The notes below the pieces were generated by a model, which saw nothing but the letters and a program-made list of their open reading frames with translations, was not told where the DNA came from and did not search any database. Shown piece after piece: positions 8,269 to 15,536 of a stretch of 40,655 nucleotides of DNA. A program made the translations under genes and the position numbers. Every line of letters starts with the position of its first letter. The stretch's first letter is position 1. This DNA comes from Merdimonas faecigallinarum (GTDB taxonomy: Bacteria; Bacillota; Clostridia; Lachnospirales; Lachnospiraceae): positions 1 to 40,655 of the forward strand of contig DWXJ01000053.1 in the NCBI GenBank assembly GCA_019119285.1, read 5' to 3'.

Positions 8269-9033
8269 TCAGCTCTTTTTATAAGTAAGTCCTCTTCCGC
8301 GGATCTTTTCCTGAAAATCCTTCATCTGCTCCACGGTTACATGTGCCTTTTCATCCATGGCATAGGTCCATCCGCACTCTTCCCATTTCTTCCTGCCGTA
8401 TTCGTGATACTTCAATAACTCAAAGGTCACATTGGGGCCGGAGAGTTCCTCGTAGAGATCCAGGAAATGCGCCACGTCCTCTTCGCTGTCATTGACGCCG
8501 CCGATAAGAGGCGTCCGGATATCCACCCTGGGATGCTTTGCAGCCGCTTCCTTTAGATTCGCATATACCACAGAAAACGGGACGCCGGTGTATTTCCGGT
8601 GCTGTTCTTCGTCCCAGTGCTTACAGTCCATGATCAGCTGATCGATGCAGGGGAAGAGTTCCGGCAGTCTCCTGTGGGTGCCGTTGGTCTCAACTGCCGT
8701 GTGGATCCCGGCTTTCTGAAGCTCCGTCAGCACTTCTTTGAGGGCCTCAAACTGGCAGGTGGCTTCCCCGCCGCTAAAGGTTACGCCGCCCCCGTCAAAA
8801 AACATGGGGACACAGCTTACCGCCTCCCTTAAAATCTCTTCTGTCTCATATGCTTTGCAGGAAAGCCTGGGAGACTTCCCCGCTTCCCGGATCATGGCCC
8901 CCTCCATCGGCATCCCCTCCGGATTGGCGCACCAGGGACAGGTCATATTGCAGCCCTGGAGATGATAGACCAGCCGGTTTCCCTGGCCGTCCTGGGAATA
9001 ATTAAATCCTTTTTGAAATAGTTTTAAAGTCAT
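8269..9033 (-). CDS. Glycyl-radical-enzyme activating enzyme (radical SAM)
   Basis: This radical SAM protein generates the glycyl radical on its partner. The [4Fe-4S] motif is CNMTCPWC (CxxxCxxC) near the N-terminus, followed by the SAM-binding GGE region (TFSGGEAT). It is about 254 residues long and lacks the cysteine-rich ferredoxin-like insert that most activases of eliminase-type enzymes carry, so it resembles the compact PflA type. The start MTLKLF was chosen because GGGGGA lies five bases upstream; an ATG four codons earlier sits too close to the predicted transcription start. The glycyl radical enzyme follows in the same operon. Confidence 0.92.
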   Translation of the reverse strand: MTLKLFQKGFNYSQDGQGNRLVYHLQGCNMTCPWCANPEGMPMEGAMIREAGKSPRLSCKAYETEEILREAVSCVPMFFDGGGVTFSGGEATCQFEALKEVLTELQKAGIHTAVETNGTHRRLPELFPCIDQLIMDCKHWDEEQHRKYTGVPFSVVYANLKEAAAKHPRVDIRTPLIGGVNDSEEDVAHFLDLYEELSGPNVTFELLKYHEYGRKKWEECGWTYAMDEKAHVTVEQMKDFQEKIRGRGLTYKKS

Positions 9034-9055
9034 GATATCCCCCATTTTCTATCTT

Positions 9056-9090
9056 TAATGGTATTATACCATATAACCATTCAATGTCAA
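9056..9090 (-). promoter_or_regulatory. Promoter of activase-GRE operon with palindromic operator
   Basis: On the minus strand TTGACA (9085-9090), 16-base spacer, TATAAT (9063-9068), nearly consensus. The -10 region lies inside a palindrome, ATGGTA-TTA-TACCAT, and outer ACCATT half-sites extend toward 9081. A repressor bound here would cover the -10 box. Confidence 0.8.
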
Positions 9091-9099
9091 TAAGTTCTG

Positions 9100-9129
9100 T
9101 TGACATTTTTTCTGATCCGGAGATACAAT
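9100..9129 (+). promoter_or_regulatory. Promoter of deoC
   Basis: TTGACA (9100-9105), 18-base spacer, TACAAT (9124-9129). Its -35 box lies back-to-back with the -35 of the activase promoter, nine bases apart, so the two transcription units share a control region. Confidence 0.75.
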
Positions 9130-9160
9130 AAAGATAATGTATTCGACGAGGAGGTTACTT

Positions 9161-9817
9161 ATGGAAACAAAGGAAATGCTGCAGTATATCGACCACACGC
9201 TTCTGAAACCTGTCTGTACCTGGGACGAGATCGAAACACTGTGTAAAGAGGCCCTCTCTTACCACACTGCCTCGGTCTGCATTCCTCCTTCTTATGTCAA
9301 AAGAGCAAGGGAAGCTTTTGGACCGGAACTTCCCATCTGTACCGTCATCGGCTTTCCTCTTGGCTACAATCCTGCAGAGGTCAAAGTCTGCGAAGCCCGG
9401 ACCGCTCTCCGGGACGGGGCGGACGAACTGGACATGGTGATCAACCTGGGAGATGTGAAAAACCGGGATTTTGAAAAAGTGTACGAGGAGATCCGCGCCC
9501 TCAGAGAAACCGCAGGCAGCCGGATCTTAAAGGTGATCGTGGAGACCTGCTATCTGACCAGAGACGAAAAAATCCGGCTCTGTGAGATCGTCACAAAAGC
9601 CGGAGCTGACTATATAAAAACTTCCACCGGTTTTGGCACAGCCGGCGCCACGATGGAAGACATTTTATTATTCAAAGAGCACATCGGCTCTTCGGTCAAG
9701 ATCAAAGCCGCAGGGGGAATCCGCACCCGGGAAGACTTAGAAGCCTTTATCCAGGCGGGATGCAGCCGGATCGGCACCAGTTCCGCAGTGAAACTACTGT
9801 GCTCTTCTGCGGAATAA
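9161..9817 (+). CDS. deoC: Deoxyribose-phosphate aldolase
   Basis: DeoC cleaves 2-deoxyribose 5-phosphate to acetaldehyde and glyceraldehyde 3-phosphate by a Schiff-base mechanism. The 218-residue protein has the Schiff-base lysine Lys-153 in YIKTSTGFG, the relay lysine Lys-182 in IKAAGGIRT and the catalytic Asp-91 in DMVIN. The start was set at METKEM because GAGGAGG lies ten bases upstream; the frame is open eight codons further. No nucleoside phosphorylase or phosphopentomutase gene is adjacent. Instead it is divergent from the glycyl radical enzyme operon, so it may serve that pathway. It ends 24 bases inside the convergent small membrane gene. Confidence 0.95.
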   Translation: METKEMLQYIDHTLLKPVCTWDEIETLCKEALSYHTASVCIPPSYVKRAREAFGPELPICTVIGFPLGYNPAEVKVCEARTALRDGADELDMVINLGDVKNRDFEKVYEEIRALRETAGSRILKVIVETCYLTRDEKIRLCEIVTKAGADYIKTSTGFGTAGATMEDILLFKEHIGSSVKIKAAGGIRTREDLEAFIQAGCSRIGTSSAVKLLCSSAE

Positions 9818-10039
9818 ATATACGATCCCGCCGGCCAGGCCGACGATCAGACCCATATAGATGGCGGCACACATCAGCTTTGTCAGGCAAAGCGAGACAG
9901 CGGTTCCTGTGATCAGGCAGAACGCCAGCCCTGCCAGAAGTGTGCCTGCCGTCCAGCAGACGATATTCACCGCAAGAAATACTGCTTCCACATCTTCATT
10001 TCTGCAAAATTTTTGTGTCAGTTCCCATAATTCTCTCAT
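9794..10039 (-). CDS. Small two-span membrane protein, unknown function
   Basis: An 81-residue protein begins with a polar N-terminus (about 18 residues). Two hydrophobic segments follow, about 19-45 and 50-75, and it ends in a basic YLFRRRAQ tail. GGGAGGG precedes the ATG by seven bases, which supports a real gene. Its 3' end overlaps the 3' end of the convergent deoC by 24 bases. I do not recognise a family. A hairpin topology with both ends in the cytoplasm fits the basic C-terminus. Confidence 0.65.
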   Translation of the reverse strand: MRELWELTQKFCRNEDVEAVFLAVNIVCWTAGTLLAGLAFCLITGTAVSLCLTKLMCAAIYMGLIVGLAGGIVYLFRRRAQ

Positions 10040-10167
10040 ATTCTTTCCCTCCCCGGAATCAGACAGGTTCCTCTTTTTCCTTTTCTGAGGATAGTATAGT
10101 CCAGGAGTGTTAAGCCCATATAAAGATTCCCTTTAAAATTATGTTAAATCTTCCTTTGCAGCGCACG

Positions 10168-10965
10168 TCAGGAAGGCAGTTTTACGATCACCGCCGGGTA
10201 TCCGGCCCTTTTTACCCTCTGCTCCATCGCCGCGGCTTCATCCAGATCCCGGTAGTCGCCGATCTGCACCAGATAGAACGGACCAGAGTCATCGATATAA
10301 GCCGGAATGTCATACTCCATCAGTTCTTCCATCAGCCGCTGGGCATAGGTCCGGTTCCGGTAGGCGCCCGCCTGCACCCGGTAATGAGGGCCGCCCTGCA
10401 AGGTTCCGGCAGTTCCTCCGCCCAGTTCCCCTTCATACTCCAGCGTATCCAGGATCCCTTCAGCGATGGCTTCCGCAATATCCCGCATATTTTCATCCAA
10501 CAGCTGATTATCTGTATCGGAATTGATAAATCCCACTTCCACCAGCACTGCCGGCATTTTCGTCCGCCGGAGCACCGCAAGATTGGGCCTTGCCTGCACG
10601 CCCCGGTTCACGAATCCCACGGCTTCCAGCTGTTCGTTGATGTCCTGGGCCATCTCATACTTCACCCCGGAGAGATCGTAGACCAGACTCTCCACTCCGG
10701 ACGGTCCTTTTTCATCCGGGGTAGAATTTCTGTGAATGGAAACAAAGTAATCCACTCCTGCCGCATTGGCTTCCATCGCCTTCTCCACCGGCGTCTCATA
10801 GATATCTGTGGTCCTGGTATATTCCACATCCACCCCTCTGTCCTGCAGGATCTCTCCCACCATCAGCGTAAGCCTAAGTGTATCGTCCTTCTCCTGGCGG
10901 CCTGCAGATACGGCGCCCGGATCTTTTCCGCCGTGTCCGGCATCCAGCATGATTGAATATGGCAT
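10168..10965 (-). CDS. N-acetylmuramoyl-L-alanine amidase with SPOR domain, CwlC-like
   Basis: This zinc amidase cleaves the bond between MurNAc and the stem peptide. The amidase_3 domain fills residues 1-180, with zinc ligands His-11 (DAGHGG), Glu-25 and His-78 (SIHRNS) and catalytic Glu-133 (VEVGF). A SPOR peptidoglycan-binding domain follows at about 193-263 (HYRVQAGAY, YLVQIGDY). There is no signal peptide: the chain starts directly at the first beta strand. That architecture matches Bacillus CwlC, a mother-cell lysis enzyme made late in sporulation. The start at 10965 has AAAGGGG upstream; a longer open frame upstream is not protein-like and overlaps pfkB. A sigma-K-like promoter lies just before it. 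Confidence 0.88.
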   Translation of the reverse strand: MPYSIMLDAGHGGKDPGAVSAGRQEKDDTLRLTLMVGEILQDRGVDVEYTRTTDIYETPVEKAMEANAAGVDYFVSIHRNSTPDEKGPSGVESLVYDLSGVKYEMAQDINEQLEAVGFVNRGVQARPNLAVLRRTKMPAVLVEVGFINSDTDNQLLDENMRDIAEAIAEGILDTLEYEGELGGGTAGTLQGGPHYRVQAGAYRNRTYAQRLMEELMEYDIPAYIDDSGPFYLVQIGDYRDLDEAAAMEQRVKRAGYPAVIVKLPS

Positions 10966-10968
10966 AAA

Positions 10969-11018
10969 AATACCCCTTTCCCTACGTTCTATCTTAACGT
11001 ATGCGAAAAAGGGGTATT
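10969..11018. promoter_or_regulatory. Long hairpin masking the amidase ribosome binding site
   Basis: AATACCCCTTT (10969-10979) pairs perfectly with AAAGGGGTATT (11008-11018), and inside it TACGTT (10983-10988) pairs with AACGTA (10996-11001). On the minus strand the 3' arm is the amidase Shine-Dalgarno and is followed by a short T run. It can act both as a weak terminator for the operon ending with pfkB and as a block on amidase translation in read-through RNA. Confidence 0.65.
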
Positions 11019-11023
11019 GTGTG
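10995..11023 (-). promoter_or_regulatory. Sigma-K-like sporulation promoter of the amidase gene
   Basis: On the minus strand CACA (11020-11023), 16-base spacer, CATACGTTA (10995-11003). This fits the Bacillus sigma-K pattern mACm-N16-CATAnnnTA. Transcription from here would begin downstream of the 5' arm of the masking hairpin. Confidence 0.55.
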
Positions 11024-11041
11024 CATTCTTTTTCCCGGAAC

Positions 11042-11974
11042 TTATCCGATCTTTTCAATCTGGATCTGCGGGTACAGCCGTTCCATATCTTCCATGACAA
11101 AGAAACCGGTCTCTTCCCGGAGTGCGGCTGCCGCGGAAATGGCGCTGGCTTTGCGAAGGGTTTCTTCCAGCCCTGCTCCCTCGGCAAATCCCAGGGCAAA
11201 GCCTGCGATCATGGAATCTCCGCATCCCACGGTGTTGACCGCCTGGATCTTTGGAACGGTCGCCCGGAACACGCCTTCTTTTCCCACAGCAAGGGACCCG
11301 TCCGCGCCCAGGGATACCGCAACCACCTCGACACCTTTTTCATGCACTGCTTTTGCCGCCTCAATGATGTCTTCCATGTGGTCGCAGCGTTTACCGGTCA
11401 GCATCCGGATCTCATCAATGTTGGGTTTGATCATCGTGGGGCAGGCCTCGATACCCATGGTCAGAAGTTTCCCGCTGGTGTCCAGGATCACCGGCTTACC
11501 GGCGTCTTTTACGATCTTTACCAGGCGCTGATATGCCGTTCCATCCAGGCCTTTGGGCACGCTGCCGGACATGGTCACTACGTCCGCCTGTTCCACCAGC
11601 CCCCGGAATTTTTCGGCAAAGGCCTGAAATTCTTCTTCTGTCACGGTAAAGCCCGGTTCCAGAAATTCGGTCTGCCTCTGGTTTTTTTCGTCCCAGATAT
11701 TGATGCAGGAACGGCTTTCCGCCTCCAGATGATAGAAATCTCCTGTGACATGATAGGCCATTAAGGATTCTTCGATGTAATTACCCGCATGACCGCCCAC
11801 GAATCCCGTAGCCACAACTTCCGCCCCGGCGACTGCCGCCGGCTTGGATACATTCAGCCCTTTTCCTCCCGGCACATAGGCGCATTCCTTTACCCGGTTG
11901 ACTTCTCCTTCCCGGAACTCTTCCACCACGTACCGCTTATCGATCGCTGCATTTAATGTTACGGTCAGTATCAT
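11042..11974 (-). CDS. PfkB-family hexose-phosphate kinase (1-phosphofructokinase / tagatose-6-phosphate kinase type)
   Basis: The 310-residue protein is a PfkB/ribokinase-fold kinase of the FruK/LacC branch, which phosphorylates ketose phosphates to 1,6-bisphosphates. The substrate loop PGGKGLNVS is at about residues 35-43. The anion hole and catalytic base are TVGCGDSM with Asp-253; the usual alanine of GAGD is Cys-251. It is the last gene of the DeoR-aldolase-FGGY-GatD-PfkB operon, nine bases after the dehydrogenase. In that setting tagatose 6-phosphate (or tagatose 1-phosphate) is a more likely substrate than fructose 1-phosphate, since no fructose PTS is present. The operon may end at the hairpin at 10969-11018. 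Confidence 0.85.
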   Translation of the reverse strand: MILTVTLNAAIDKRYVVEEFREGEVNRVKECAYVPGGKGLNVSKPAAVAGAEVVATGFVGGHAGNYIEESLMAYHVTGDFYHLEAESRSCINIWDEKNQRQTEFLEPGFTVTEEEFQAFAEKFRGLVEQADVVTMSGSVPKGLDGTAYQRLVKIVKDAGKPVILDTSGKLLTMGIEACPTMIKPNIDEIRMLTGKRCDHMEDIIEAAKAVHEKGVEVVAVSLGADGSLAVGKEGVFRATVPKIQAVNTVGCGDSMIAGFALGFAEGAGLEETLRKASAISAAAALREETGFFVMEDMERLYPQIQIEKIG

Positions 11975-11983
11975 AACAGCCTC

Positions 11984-13033
11984 CTACTCTTCGTTCATCA
12001 ACAGGATCTTGCCCTGTACAAGCCCCGGTGTTTTATACATCTGGAATGCTTCCTGGGCCTGGCTCATGGGCATTTTCTTAAAAATGAATCCCGGATCGAA
12101 TTTGAGCTGTCCTGTGGCAAAATAATGGGCCGTCAGCTTCCACTCTTTGCCCGGGAACGGCGCGCTGTAGGACATCCAGGAACCGGTCAGATAGAATTCC
12201 TTGCGGTTCATCTTCTCCCACAGGGCCGGTGTAAATGTCGCGTCTGCATGGGGTGTTCCGATGCAGCACACATGCGCTTTGTTGGCAGCCACTTCGAATG
12301 CCATTTTCAGTGTGGGCACCTGTCCTGCTGTCTCGAATACATAATCATATCCTTTGCCTTCTGTGATGGCCATGGCCTTTTCCATATAATTTTCTTCTGT
12401 AGTATTGATCACCTCGTCAGCGCCCAGCCGTTTTGCCAGTTCCAGACGTTCCTCGCTGATATCAAATACCACAACCTTTTTGGAGCCAAAGATTTTGGTC
12501 CACTGCATGGTAAACATGCCGATGGTGCCGCCGCCGAGAACCGCCACATAGCCGCCTCCCTGGTACTGATTCTGGTATACGCCGTGAAGGGCCACGGTGG
12601 AAGGCTCGAACATAGCCGCCTGCTCATAGGAAATGCTGGGATCATAGACCACCGCATTCTGCTCCGGGATCACGACATAGTCCGCGTTACTTCCCTGCTG
12701 TCTGGAACCGATAAAGCTGTAGTGCTTGCACAGGGAAAAATTTCCCTTCTGGCAGTCGTCACATTTCATACAGGGAACCAGAGGCGCGCCGGACACATGG
12801 TCGCCCACTTTGATGGTGGTCACTCCTTCTCCTACCTCTACCACATCGCCGGAAAACTCATGTCCCAGTACGATCGGATAAAAATGTACGCCGTTATGCA
12901 GGACTCTGGGGATGTCGGATCCACAGATACCGGAGGCTTTTACCTTAACCTTTACAGTGCCGGGTGTGACCTGCGGCTCTTCATAATCCATATAACGTAC
13001 GTCTTCATTTGCGCATACAACTGCTGCTTTCAT
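11984..13033 (-). CDS. Galactitol-1-phosphate 5-dehydrogenase-like zinc dehydrogenase
   Basis: This 349-residue medium-chain dehydrogenase resembles GatD of E. coli. Shared features include SGICGSDIPR, the HYYPITLGHEFSG-like segment (FYPIVLGHEFSG) and a GSWMSYSAPFPG block near residue 290. Catalytic zinc ligands are Cys-37, His-58 and Glu-59; structural zinc cysteines are 88, 91, 94 and 102. The Rossmann motif GGGTIG follows. GatD oxidises galactitol 1-phosphate to tagatose 6-phosphate with NAD. The gene ends nine bases before pfkB and starts three bases after the FGGY kinase stop, so all three enzymes should be made together. The substrate could be another hexitol phosphate. Confidence 0.85.
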   Translation of the reverse strand: MKAAVVCANEDVRYMDYEEPQVTPGTVKVKVKASGICGSDIPRVLHNGVHFYPIVLGHEFSGDVVEVGEGVTTIKVGDHVSGAPLVPCMKCDDCQKGNFSLCKHYSFIGSRQQGSNADYVVIPEQNAVVYDPSISYEQAAMFEPSTVALHGVYQNQYQGGGYVAVLGGGTIGMFTMQWTKIFGSKKVVVFDISEERLELAKRLGADEVINTTEENYMEKAMAITEGKGYDYVFETAGQVPTLKMAFEVAANKAHVCCIGTPHADATFTPALWEKMNRKEFYLTGSWMSYSAPFPGKEWKLTAHYFATGQLKFDPGFIFKKMPMSQAQEAFQMYKTPGLVQGKILLMNEE

Positions 13034-13036
13034 TTC

Positions 13037-14554
13037 TTATCTGCTCCTTTCCGCCATAAGATCTTTCAGATGGTCATATAATTTTAAATACGTTTCATAA
13101 TTCCGGTCGTAAACTTCCCGATTGGCCGGATCCGGTTTGTGGGACCGTTTGATCTCCACGGTTTTGTCCACTGCCTCTTCAAAACTCTTGTACATGCCGA
13201 TACCTACGCCTGCCAGGATCACCGCTCCCAGAGTCGTGGCCGTATCGGATGACGGCACCAGGATCTCTTTGCCGGTCACGTCCGCCTTGATCTGGGTCCA
13301 GAGAAGGGAGTTTGCCGATCCTCCCATGGCTCTGAGAACGCTGACTTCTGCACCTGCCTCTTTTGCCACTTCCAGGTTGTGGCGAAGAGACAGGGCTACG
13401 CCTTCCATGGCCGCGCGGATGAAATGTCCCTTGGTCTTGCTGAAATCCAGCCCGTAAAATACGCCTTTGGCGTTGGGGTCCCAGATCGGGGACCGCTCGC
13501 CGGACATATAAGGAAGAAATACCACGCCGTCGCTTCCTGCCGGTACTTTTCCTGCCAGATCATTGAACTGATCCAGGGAACTCTTTCCAAGTTCTGCCTT
13601 CCGGCTTCTTTCATAATCCCCAAACTGCTGCTCCATCCAGCGCATAACGCCGCCTCCGCCTACAGTGCCGCCCTGCAGGATCCACTGTCCGGCGGCCGCG
13701 TGATAGCTTAAGATCAGTCTGGGATCCGCCTTATATTCATCGATGCAGATGCTCATGCCGCCGGCCTGTCCGCCCTGCTCCTGGGTCTCACCCGGATGCA
13801 CCACTCCGGCTCCCAGGGTGCCGCAGGCTGCGTCCAGCGCTCCTGCCGCCACCGGAATACCCGAGATCAGGCCGCATTCCGCAGCCGCACGGTCTGTCAC
13901 CGTTCCTATGATCGCGTGGCTCGGGTAAATGTCCGGAAGGAGATCTTCCCGGATGCCAAACTCCCTGCACATCTCAAGATCCCACACACCTTTTCGCATG
14001 TCAAAGCAGTGGAGACCGTAACCCTGGCTTAATTCCTGGGTCATTTCCCCTGTCAGCTTATAGGCGATATAACTGTTGGACTGCAGGATTTTATCTGTAT
14101 GTTCATAGACTTCCGGCAGATTTCTCTGATACCAGAGGATCTTGGGCGTCGTGTAAGTTGCCTTAAACGGATTGCCGCAGACCTGGAAGATCCGGTCTTC
14201 TCCGATCCTTGCGCCTACTTCCTCGCAGATATCCGCCGCGCGGGTATCCATCCAGATCGGGGTATTGGCAAGGACATTTCCCTCTTTATCCACCGGTATG
14301 GCCGACCAGCTCTGCCCGTCGATGCCGATGCCCGCAATATCTTCCGGGCGGATGCCGCTTGCTTCCAGCATCTCTTTGATGGCGCGGCAGACAGCCGCCC
14401 ACCACTCCTCCGGGTTCTGCTCCGCCCATCCCTGCCTGGGATAGTAGACCGGATAGTCCCCGCTTCCAGAGGCAAGCACGTGTCCGTTTTCATCGAAAAC
14501 AGCCGTTTTGCAGGCGCTGGTCCCGATATCGATACCTAACAAATATTGTTTCAT
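13037..14554 (-). CDS. FGGY-family sugar/polyol kinase (xylulokinase-like)
   Basis: The 505-residue protein has the two-domain FGGY fold. The N-terminal phosphate motif is GIDIGTSACKT, and the catalytic base is Asp-241 in GALDAACG. The C-terminal ATP domain has MGGSANSLLWTQIKADV, typical of XylB relatives. The substrate segment reads GIDGQSWSAIP, comparable to the xylulokinase GxxGQMHG region but not identical. Xylose isomerase is not nearby. Between a tagatose-type aldolase and a GatD-like dehydrogenase, it may phosphorylate an imported hexitol or ketohexose, filling the role a PTS has in the gat operons of enterobacteria. Annotation as xylulokinase would be less well supported. Confidence 0.85.
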   Translation of the reverse strand: MKQYLLGIDIGTSACKTAVFDENGHVLASGSGDYPVYYPRQGWAEQNPEEWWAAVCRAIKEMLEASGIRPEDIAGIGIDGQSWSAIPVDKEGNVLANTPIWMDTRAADICEEVGARIGEDRIFQVCGNPFKATYTTPKILWYQRNLPEVYEHTDKILQSNSYIAYKLTGEMTQELSQGYGLHCFDMRKGVWDLEMCREFGIREDLLPDIYPSHAIIGTVTDRAAAECGLISGIPVAAGALDAACGTLGAGVVHPGETQEQGGQAGGMSICIDEYKADPRLILSYHAAAGQWILQGGTVGGGGVMRWMEQQFGDYERSRKAELGKSSLDQFNDLAGKVPAGSDGVVFLPYMSGERSPIWDPNAKGVFYGLDFSKTKGHFIRAAMEGVALSLRHNLEVAKEAGAEVSVLRAMGGSANSLLWTQIKADVTGKEILVPSSDTATTLGAVILAGVGIGMYKSFEEAVDKTVEIKRSHKPDPANREVYDRNYETYLKLYDHLKDLMAERSR

Positions 14555-14627
14555 AAACTTCCCACTCTTTCTGTCGTGTTCTGTCGTGTTGCCTTATATT
14601 ACCTGGCTTTACCTTTGAAGGTTTTCC

Positions 14628-15479
14628 TTATCTGGCTTTGCCTTCGCAGCCCAGGACTTTCATGCGGCCTTTTACCAGTTCTTTGACTGCCTCCATGCCC
14701 ACAACGCCAAATTTCTTCGGGTCAAATGTCTCCGGCTTCTCTTCCAGCAGCTTTTTGCCTGCATCTGTATAGGCAGCCCGGAGTTCTGTCGCAAAATTTA
14801 CCTTGCACATGCCTCTCTGTACGCATTCTTTTACATCTTCGTCGCTTAATCCGGATGCTCCGTGAAGTACCAGCGGTACGGAGACTACCGCTTTGATCTC
14901 AGAAACTCTCTCTTTATCCAGGACCGGTGTGGTCTTGTAGAAACCGTGAGCAGTTCCGATCGCCACGGCCAGAGAGGTCACGCCTGTACGCTCTACGAAT
15001 TCTTTTGCTTCCTGCGGATCGGTGTTGGTGTCTGCCTCAGCTTCCAGGTCATCTTCCTTTCCGCCTACTTTTCCAAGTTCTGCCTCTACCGGGATGCCCA
15101 TAGCATTTGCCATGTCGGCCACCTTCTTCGTCACTGCCACATTTCCCTCGAAATCCTCGTGGGATCCGTCGATCATAACAGAAGTGTAGCCTGCCCGCAG
15201 AGCCTGTGCCGCCAGTTCAAAGCTGCTACCGTGATCCAGATGGAGACATACGGGAACGCTTGCCTTCTTTGCCTCTGCGGCAACGATAGCGTAATAGGTC
15301 TCAAGCGTGCCATATTTCACCGTAGACGGTGTGGTCTGGAGCATGACCGGAGCCTGCATCTCCTCTGCCGCAGCGATCACTGCCTTTACCATCTCCATGT
15401 TCTCCACATTGAATGCGCCTACTGCGTAACCGCCCTTCTGGGCATCCTCCAGCATCTGTTTTGAAGTTACCAATGCCAT
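14628..15479 (-). CDS. Class II ketose-bisphosphate aldolase (tagatose-/fructose-bisphosphate type)
   Basis: The 283-residue zinc aldolase cleaves a ketose 1,6-bisphosphate to dihydroxyacetone phosphate and glyceraldehyde 3-phosphate. The catalytic Asp-82 and zinc ligand His-83 lie in LHLDHG; other zinc histidines are His-178 (GTAHGFY) and His-206 (LHGASGL). EAELGKVGG is the usual central motif. The short length and motif details fit the GatY/KbaY branch as well as FbaA. Its place in an operon with a GatD-like dehydrogenase and a PfkB kinase favours tagatose 1,6-bisphosphate. The gap to the FGGY kinase carries a tandem 10-base repeat (TTCTGTCGTG twice) of no clear role. Confidence 0.9.
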   Translation of the reverse strand: MALVTSKQMLEDAQKGGYAVGAFNVENMEMVKAVIAAAEEMQAPVMLQTTPSTVKYGTLETYYAIVAAEAKKASVPVCLHLDHGSSFELAAQALRAGYTSVMIDGSHEDFEGNVAVTKKVADMANAMGIPVEAELGKVGGKEDDLEAEADTNTDPQEAKEFVERTGVTSLAVAIGTAHGFYKTTPVLDKERVSEIKAVVSVPLVLHGASGLSDEDVKECVQRGMCKVNFATELRAAYTDAGKKLLEEKPETFDPKKFGVVGMEAVKELVKGRMKVLGCEGKAR

Positions 15480-15536
15480 TTCTTTGTCCTCCTGTTTTTC
15501 TTGTCTTTTTATTTTCTTGGTCTTTATTTTCTTGTT

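Noticed and set aside
10966..11199. N-terminal extension of the amidase frame
   Set aside because: It overlaps pfkB coding sequence and is not protein-like; AAAGGGG and the amidase fold both begin at 10965.
13037..14554. Naming the first FGGY kinase xylB
   Set aside because: No xylose isomerase or xylose transport genes, and the context is a tagatose-type pathway.
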